NCBI RefSeq assembly: GCF_028372415.1
Contig: NC_092873.1
Span: forward strand, 349,703,390-349,767,389
Direction of reading: 5' to 3'
From: Notamacropus eugenii
Lineage: Eukaryota > Chordata > Mammalia > Diprotodontia > Macropodidae
Length of the DNA stretch: 64,000 bases
The notes beneath the pieces were generated by a model that saw nothing but the letters and a program-made list of their open reading frames with translations, was not told where the DNA came from and did no database searches. Shown one piece after another: positions 60,401 to 64,000 of the stretch (positions within the stretch are counted from its first letter, which is position 1; every line of letters starts with the position of its first letter). A program made the translations under genes and the position numbers.

Positions 60401-63400
60401 ATCTCTGTGCTTCCCTTCCCCTCCCCCCTCATCCTATCTGATCCATCTCTGTGTCTCTACCCACAGTTCTGTGAGAACAATGACTTCGAGTACATCGTGG
60501 GCCGGGTGTGGATTGGCTTGTGGCTGGTGCTGCTGGTGCTCCTGGTGGTGGCCTTTGAGGGAAGTTTCTTGGTGCGCTACATCTCTCGCTACACCCAGGA
60601 GATCTTCTCCATCCTCATCTCTCTCATCTTCATCTATGAGACCTTCTCCAAACTCATCAAGGTCAGGGCATTCTGTATGTGTGTGTGGGTGCATGACTGC
60701 CTGTGTACATGGCTATCTTTGCACCAAGCTGTGGGACACCACATGCCCTTGGATGAATAGCTGAGCACATTCTCTCTGTGTGTGGGTGCATGCCTTCGAG
60801 GCTCCTGTCCCTGAGTGGGCAGGTATCTCCCTTTGTACTAAAATCATCCATGCTTCAGCTCAAATTCCACAAATCAAGATTTCAGCTCAAATCTTTCTTC
60901 AAGAGTCCTGCTGATGTCATCTCCTCTGAGATGACCTCCCATGTATACTATATAGATCTTATATATACACAGCTTAGCTATATAGTCTCTCCCATTAGAA
61001 CATGAACTCCCTGAAGACAGGGGCCAAGTTTTTGTCTTTCCTTGAATCCCCAATGCTTACTTTAATGCCTGGCACACAGTAATGTTTGTTAACCGTGTTT
61101 TTGTTGTTCAGTCATGTCCAACTCTTCATGACCCCATGGACCACAGCATGCCAGGCCCATCTCTCCTCCACTATCTCTCAAAGTCTGTCCAAGTTCATAT
61201 TCATTGTTTCCATGACACTATCTATCCATCTCATCCTCTGTCATCCTCTTTTCTTTTTGCCTTCAGTCTTTCCCAGCATCAGGGTATTTTCCAGTGAGTC
61301 CTGTCTTCTCATTATGTGACCAAAGTATTTCAGCCTCAGCCTCAGTATCTGACCTTGCCATGAATTGCCTGTGTCTATAAGTATTAATGGATTTGATCCC
61401 CTTCTACCCAAGGGACTCTCAAAAGTCTTCTCCAGTGTAGATACCAGCAAAAGCCTGGCATTTGGGGGCATTTTTGAGAGTCACTACCTTCCTTTGTTGT
61501 GTTTTCCTCCTATTCTGTTTCTTTGTTCAACTCAGGCTTGTGACATATGGAGTGCCTGGGTGCCTCTATCTCCACTCTCCAGATTGCTGTCTGGAGAATG
61601 GGATTGGATGTCCAGGTGTCTCTGCTGCTGTCTGAATATCCTTTTTGGCTGGGGTGGGCTCTTTCTGGTGCCCAGTCTTCTCTGAACTGATCCCTCCTCT
61701 TGCTACATCCCCCATCTTTCATCTTCACAGGCTTCACCCTCTCTCTACCCCACCCCTCACAACTTAACAATGAGGGAGAGGGGAGGTGGGACCCAGGATT
61801 CCCCCAGCCCTGTGCCCAGCAATATCTTCCCTCTCCCTAAAACTGAGCTGTGAAACCAGGAGACCCACCATAACCATGGTGACCAAAGCGGGAACAAGGG
61901 ACGGATGTGGGGAGAGGGGTTGGGCATAGAGGGCCTGGAAGGAGCCCAGGGCAGGCCTAGAAGCTGAAGGAAGAAGGGTAGGGAGATGGGAGTGGAGGGG
62001 GTAGACATTCTAAGCTGAGGCCCTCTCTTTTCCCTTTTCCACCTCACTCCAGATATTCCAAGAACACCCACTGAGGAGAAACTATAACTACAACGTGAGT
62101 TGGGTCCCCCAGCCCCAGGAGGCCCTGCCCAACACTGCCCTCCTCTCCCTCGTGCTCATGGCTGGGACATTTTATTTTGCCATCATGTTTCGCAAGTTCA
62201 AGAACAGCTCTTACTTCCCTGGAAAGGTCTGCTCCTGCCCCAGCCCCCTCACCACCTGCCAGCTGTCATCCCTCCCGCTCTGCCATCTACCTTAACTAGA
62301 TTTGTTCCTCCATTCTAGCACCTTCCCTGCTTTTTGCTTCTTATTCTCCCATCCTCTGCACTATCCCTGCCAACGCAGCCCATCTGATTCCCCCTGCCCT
62401 TACCCTCACCCCTTTGGGGTCCCATTGCCTTCAGATCTGGCTTACCACTGCTAGGCCTCTGGAACCAGGAGAGGGGCGAAAGGAAGAGAATCTCAGAGGA
62501 GGGAAAATACCTTTGTGGAGGGAGAGAGTGTTGGGGCTTCTACTGGGAAAGGGGGAAGGATGGTGTGAAGGGCTGAACCCCTAGAAGTAGCAAGAACCTA
62601 TAAAAACAGCTGATCAACAGAAAATGGTAGGGGGGCAGGAGAGAAAGAGAGAGAGGAGGGAGAGAGAGAGACAGAGACAGAGACAGAGATAGACAGACAG
62701 ACAGAGACAGAGACAGAGAGAGACAGAGACAGAGAGAGACAGAAACAGAGAGAGAGAGAGAGATACCACAAAGACATGAAATAGGAAAGAATGGGGTGTC
62801 TGGCCCTGACAGGTCTGAATTCTGACAGTCTTTCTATACATCCACCCCCATAGCTCCGAAGAGTAATTGGAGACTTTGGCGTTCCCATTTCCATCTTCCT
62901 TATGGTCTTGGTAGATGTATTCATTAAAGATACCTATACCCAGGTGAGCTCTTTCCCCCAACATCCTTCCTAATACACCCCCTAAGACTTTATCTTCTTC
63001 AGATATCTCTCCTTATTCCACTAGAATTTGAGAAGCCTTCATTAGACACCCCACCACAAACTACATTCCTATTGCCTCTTCCAGCTCCCCAGGATGTCCC
63101 CCCTCCCCCCCAATTCCTCAGTTTTAGGACTTCCAAGATCCATCCCTGCAATACACACCCTTTTTGCTGAATTTCCTCTTGACCCAGAACCTCTCCTCCC
63201 CACTCCCTCTACCTCAGTTCCTTTAATGTCTCCTACAACCTCCTTCTTAAGGCCCCAGTAGTGCAGCCCTGGGACCTTTTTGCCCAAGGACTCTCACCTG
63301 CTTTGTGGATCCCCAAGGTCGGGGTTCTCTGCCCCCTCAGAAGATACCAAATTCCTCTCCCTTTTCAGCTATAGAGGAACTTAATTCCACCATCTCAGCA

Positions 63401-63599
63401 ACCTTGATTTCCCTCTTTCTCCCTTCCCACAGAAACTTAAAGTGCCCAAAGGCTTTTCGATTTCTAACCCAACCGCCAGAGACTGGTTCATCCACCCCCT
63501 GGGCTTGTACAAGTCTTTCCCCATGTGGATGAAGTTTGCTTCTGCTGTGCCAGCTCTGCTTGTCTTTATTCTCATCTTCCTGGAGACACAGATTACCAC
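51374..63599 (+). CDS. SLC4A1: SLC4A1 (band 3 / AE1 anion exchanger), exons 2-16, gene continues past the window
   Basis: Electroneutral Cl-/HCO3- exchanger of the red-cell membrane and, as a shorter form, of kidney intercalated cells. Its cytoplasmic domain anchors ankyrin, protein 4.2, glycolytic enzymes and deoxyhaemoglobin. I placed 15 coding segments by splice borders, phase and similarity to the human protein I know; all introns are GT-AG. The coding total in the window is 2,069 bases, that is 689 codons plus two bases. Residues 1 to about 363 are the cytoplasmic domain; the membrane domain starts in exon 11 and is followed to transmembrane segment 8. Residues matching human Pro403, Lys539, Lys542 and Glu681 are kept (407, 543, 546, 685). 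Relative to human the protein has one extra residue before exon 11 and three more at the start of exon 11. No stop or frameshift is seen, so the gene looks functional. Exons 17-20 lie beyond position 64,000. The identification is very secure. Confidence 0.98.
51602..51695 (+). CDS. SLC4A1: SLC4A1 exon 3: acidic N-terminus
   Basis: Codes residues 6-36 (begins [19 protein letters not shown]) and ends one base into codon 37. In human band 3 this acidic tail binds glycolytic enzymes and deoxyhaemoglobin and carries Tyr8 and Tyr21. Here only one tyrosine remains (Tyr20, in DDYDD, matching Tyr21), and an Asp-Glu-Leu occupies the Tyr8 region. The acceptor is TTGGCAG and the donor is G|GTGAGT. Confidence 0.93.
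51696..53064 (+). other. SLC4A1 intron 3: expected site of the kidney promoter
   Basis: 1.37 kb without a recognisable interspersed repeat, unlike most of the window. In human the kidney AE1 transcript starts in this intron. Apart from the forkhead-like site at 52,431 I see no clear TATA or CpG island. Confidence 0.4.
52431..52437 (-). promoter_or_regulatory. Candidate FOX (FOXI1-type) site in intron 3
   Basis: TGTTTAC, the reverse complement of GTAAACA, fits the forkhead consensus RTAAAYA. It lies in the intron where human kidney AE1 transcription begins. FOXI1 is known to drive AE1 in intercalated cells. A single short motif, so weak. Confidence 0.2.
53065..53126 (+). CDS. SLC4A1: SLC4A1 exon 4
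   Basis: A 62-base exon coding the end of codon 37 and 20 further residues ([20 protein letters not shown], then E), close to human [21 protein letters not shown]. Phase moves from 1 to 0. The exon contains no ATG, so a kidney-type transcript that starts in intron 3 and uses this exon as leader would first meet the methionine in exon 5. Confidence 0.96.
53340..53500. repeat. Purine-rich tract in SLC4A1 intron 4
   Basis: GAGAGGAG, GGAAGGAG and AGGGAGGG units. The long antisense open frame across 53,240-53,989 is due to this tract. Confidence 0.8.
53928..53962. repeat. (CA)n microsatellite in intron 4
   Basis: CACACA units with one TA interruption. Confidence 0.85.
54734..54914 (+). CDS. SLC4A1: SLC4A1 exon 5: start of the folded cytoplasmic domain, holds the kidney start Met
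   Basis: A 181-base exon coding [20 protein letters not shown] and onward, nearly identical to human. The ATG at 54,761 (Met67) matches human Met66, the start of kidney AE1. Its context has G at -3 and G at +4, so it should be well used. The exon ends with G of a Gly codon, donor G|GTGAGC. Confidence 0.98.
55315..55450 (+). CDS. SLC4A1: SLC4A1 exon 6
   Basis: A 136-base exon coding [20 protein letters not shown] followed by the [20 protein letters not shown] stretch, matching human [20 protein letters not shown] and RPQDREELLRALLLKH. It belongs to the cytoplasmic domain. Phase 1 to 2; donor CACAG|GTAACC. Confidence 0.98.
55670..55828 (-). mobile_element. Truncated marsupial SINE, antisense, in intron 6
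   Basis: GGTTAAGTGACTTGCCCAGT and CTTCTGACTTCAGGGCCAGT. Confidence 0.75.
55995..56185 (-). mobile_element. MIR-type SINE, antisense, in intron 6
   Basis: CAGAGGACCTCAGAGGTCAT and GAGGAAGAAACTAAGGCCCA. Confidence 0.8.
56403..56526 (+). CDS. SLC4A1: SLC4A1 exon 7
   Basis: A 124-base exon coding [20 protein letters not shown] and ending [10 protein letters not shown], matching human [20 protein letters not shown] through FCEQ. Phase 2 to 0; acceptor TCCTTAG, donor CAG|GTATGG. Confidence 0.98.
56783..56870 (+). CDS. SLC4A1: SLC4A1 exon 8 with a NAGNAG acceptor
   Basis: Codes [20 protein letters not shown] and SEAVLVLVG, matching human [18 protein letters not shown]. The acceptor reads TAGCAG, so splicing at the first AG gives 88 bases with an extra Gln, and at the second (start 56,786) gives 85 bases. 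Both keep the frame. The human sequence (EQGDGG) agrees better with the second AG. Confidence 0.95.
57142..57323 (+). CDS. SLC4A1: SLC4A1 exon 9: ankyrin-loop region
   Basis: A 182-base exon coding [20 protein letters not shown] and ending [12 protein letters not shown]. It covers the part of the cytoplasmic domain with the hairpin that binds ankyrin in human band 3 (about residues 175-185; here [12 protein letters not shown]). Phase 1 to 0; donor AGG|GTAGGT. Confidence 0.98.
57586..57833 (-). mobile_element. Marsupial SINE with RTE-like tail, antisense, in intron 9
   Basis: TGACTCTTCATGATCCCATT, GAGGAAACTGAGGCAAACAG, TATCCACTGCTCCACCTGGT. Confidence 0.9.
57834..58130 (-). mobile_element. 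L2 fragment, antisense, in intron 9
   Basis: ATGCCAGGCACAGTGCAAAG and CAAGAAATTTGTATTCTATG. Confidence 0.75.
58395..58880. mobile_element. MIR (sense) split by an antisense L1 tail, in intron 9
   Basis: MIR halves at 58,395-58,482 and 58,797-58,880. The L1 tail (58,483-58,796) is bounded by a 22-base duplication, 58,461-58,482 and 58,797-58,818, with two mismatches. Confidence 0.85.
59031..59241 (+). CDS. SLC4A1: SLC4A1 exon 10: end of the cytoplasmic domain
   Basis: A 211-base exon coding [20 protein letters not shown] to [11 protein letters not shown], matching human VFRIDAYMAQ...FYKGLD. It includes the conserved [16 protein letters not shown] stretch with the domain's cysteine. Phase 0 to 1; acceptor CTCTCCAG, donor G|GTGTGC. 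Confidence 0.98.
59325..59475 (+). mobile_element. MIR-type SINE, sense, in intron 10
   Basis: CCTGTGTGACCAAGTCACTT and AAGTCTCTTTGAGCTTCTAA. Confidence 0.8.
59704..59907 (+). CDS. SLC4A1: SLC4A1 exon 11: linker and transmembrane segment 1
   Basis: A 204-base exon, nine bases longer than human; the extra three residues lie in [10 protein letters not shown] (human NGGPDDP). The Southeast-Asian-ovalocytosis segment of human (400-408) is intact as ALSPQVLAA with its key proline (residue 407). Transmembrane segment 1 reads [20 protein letters not shown]. Donor G|GTCAGT. Confidence 0.98.
60078..60226 (+). CDS. SLC4A1: SLC4A1 exon 12: transmembrane segments 2-3
   Basis: A 149-base exon coding [20 protein letters not shown] and on to [12 protein letters not shown]. 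The [14 protein letters not shown] block is almost invariant in AE-family exchangers and lies next to the anion site. Phase 1 to 0; donor ACG|GTAAGA. Confidence 0.98.
60467..60661 (+). CDS. SLC4A1: SLC4A1 exon 13: transmembrane segments 4-5
   Basis: A 195-base exon of 65 codons: [20 protein letters not shown] through [20 protein letters not shown] and FSKLIK. The final KLIK holds Lys543 and Lys546, matching human Lys539 and Lys542; Lys539 is the classic covalent site of stilbene inhibitors. Acceptor CCCACAG, donor AAG|GTCAGG. Confidence 0.98.
60840..61085 (+). mobile_element. L2 LINE 3' end, sense, in intron 13
   Basis: CATGAACTCCCTGAAGACAG and TTTAATGCCTGGCACACAGT. Confidence 0.85.
61087..61480 (-). 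mobile_element. RTE-BovB LINE 3' fragment, antisense, in intron 13
   Basis: GTTCAGTCATGTCCAACTCT, CTTTCCCAGCATCAGGGTAT, and GGGACTCTCAAAAGTCTTCT are close to the antisense end of BovB as known from ruminants. BovB is also known in marsupials. Confidence 0.85.
61481..62052. other. Rest of SLC4A1 intron 13, no repeat recognised
   Basis: Unique-looking intronic sequence, followed by the acceptor of exon 14 (CACTCCAG). Confidence 0.5.
62053..62226 (+). CDS. SLC4A1: SLC4A1 exon 14: third extracellular loop with a new N-glycosylation sequon
   Basis: A 174-base exon coding [20 protein letters not shown], then [20 protein letters not shown] to [10 protein letters not shown]. The loop contains Asn560-Val-Ser where human has YNYNVLMV and no sequon. 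The GTGAGT at 62,095-62,100 is also a consensus donor; the real donor (AAG|GTCTGC, 62,227) is weak. Confidence 0.97.
62636..62763. repeat. (GAGACA)n / (GA)n repeat in intron 14
   Basis: AGAGACAGAGACAGAGA units, about 90 bases before exon 15. Confidence 0.9.
62854..62943 (+). CDS. SLC4A1: SLC4A1 exon 15
   Basis: A 90-base exon of 30 codons, [20 protein letters not shown] plus [10 protein letters not shown], matching human [20 protein letters not shown]. It codes the helix leading to the fourth extracellular loop. Donor CAG|GTGAGC. Confidence 0.98.
63433..63599 (+). CDS. SLC4A1: SLC4A1 exon 16: fourth extracellular loop and transmembrane segment 8
   Basis: A 167-base exon coding [20 protein letters not shown], then [20 protein letters not shown] and [15 protein letters not shown]. 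Glu685 matches human Glu681, the proton-linked anion-site residue. The human glycosylation asparagine (642) is present as Asn646 but is followed by Pro (NPT), which blocks N-glycosylation. The donor ACCAC|GTATGA leaves phase 2. The next exon is outside the window. Confidence 0.98.
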
Positions 63600-63607
63600 G
63601 TATGAGC

Positions 63608-63770
63608 AGGAGCCAGGGGCAGGGGCAGGGGCCATGAGCTAGGGGTAGGGGCTGGGTCAGGGGCAGAGTCCATGAGCTAGGGGTAGGGGCTGGAGCAGGG
63701 GCAGAAGCCATGAGCTAAGGACAGGGGCTGGGGCAGGGGTTAGGACTGGGACAGGGGCTAGGTTTGACCT
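63608..63770 (+). repeat. 38-base G-rich minisatellite just after exon 16
   Basis: CATGAGCTA recurs at 63,633, 63,671 and 63,709, an exact 38-base period, with GGGGTAGGGGCTGGG-type units and degenerate flanks. Four G runs at 63,642-63,663 fit a G-quadruplex. Confidence 0.85.
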
Positions 63771-64000
63771 GTAGCAGGGAAGCTAGTGAAGAAAGGTTGA
63801 CAAATGACAGAGCAAAAGTGAGGAAAATGGAACAACAATGGAGTCTTAAGGGTCCTGGACCAAGAATCCTAGCCTTACATCTCTGCCCTTAACTTATTGT
63901 AGAAGATCGGGCAAAACATGTTTCTTGGATAAGTCACTTACCTTTCCCGCTCCTCCATCTCCTTAGGCCATGGACTAGATGGCCTAAGAGTGCAAGGTTC

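Noticed and set aside
1-64000. tRNA genes at the SINE heads, and CRISPR-like arrays at the microsatellites
   Set aside because: The heads are diverged SINE promoters without a full cloverleaf, and the repeats are simple tandem repeats in a mammalian genome.

Overview
The window looks like a piece of a marsupial nuclear genome. It is packed with tRNA-derived SINEs that end in an RTE/BovB-like tail, marsupial-type L1 pieces, many L2 and MIR copies, and one RTE-BovB fragment. The single protein-coding gene is clearly mammalian in exon structure and sequence. The species cannot be fixed from the sequence alone.

Layout. Positions 1 to about 46,000 hold no gene I can support. This part is a repeat graveyard: nested L1 fragments in both orientations, L2, SINEs, a solo LTR, a processed EIF3H pseudogene inserted inside an L1 (4,589-5,839), and microsatellites. 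One island at about 12,650-12,830 has GC boxes and inverted CCAAT boxes and looks like a promoter for an unidentified transcript. From about 46,090 to 46,353 there is a candidate erythroid promoter and first non-coding exon: an E-box/GATA composite, CACCC boxes, an NF-E2-like site and a strong splice donor. A WGATAR cluster with a CACCC box follows at 48,156-48,312.

From 51,374 to the right edge lies SLC4A1 (band 3, anion exchanger AE1) on the plus strand. All coding exons from the start codon through exon 16 (numbering with a non-coding exon 1) can be placed with GT-AG borders and matching phases. They give 689 codons plus two bases; the last exons, covering the rest of the membrane domain, lie beyond the window. 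The erythroid start (51,427) and the internal methionine matching the kidney start (54,761) are both present, as are the residues matching human Pro403, Lys539/Lys542 and Glu681.

Main points for a second look. In the fourth extracellular loop the N-glycosylation sequon of human band 3 (Asn642) has become Asn-Pro-Thr, which should not be glycosylated. In the third extracellular loop a new Asn-Val-Ser sequon has appeared, so the glycan may have moved to the loop used by AE2. The same codons spell GTGAGT, a consensus 5' splice site exactly 132 bases (44 codons) upstream of a weak real donor. Other points are a NAGNAG acceptor at exon 8, a 38-base G-rich minisatellite just after exon 16, the erythroid regulatory clusters, a several-tier nest of insertions at 3.3-7.3 kb, and a templated-insertion-like 58-base block inside an L1 tail.
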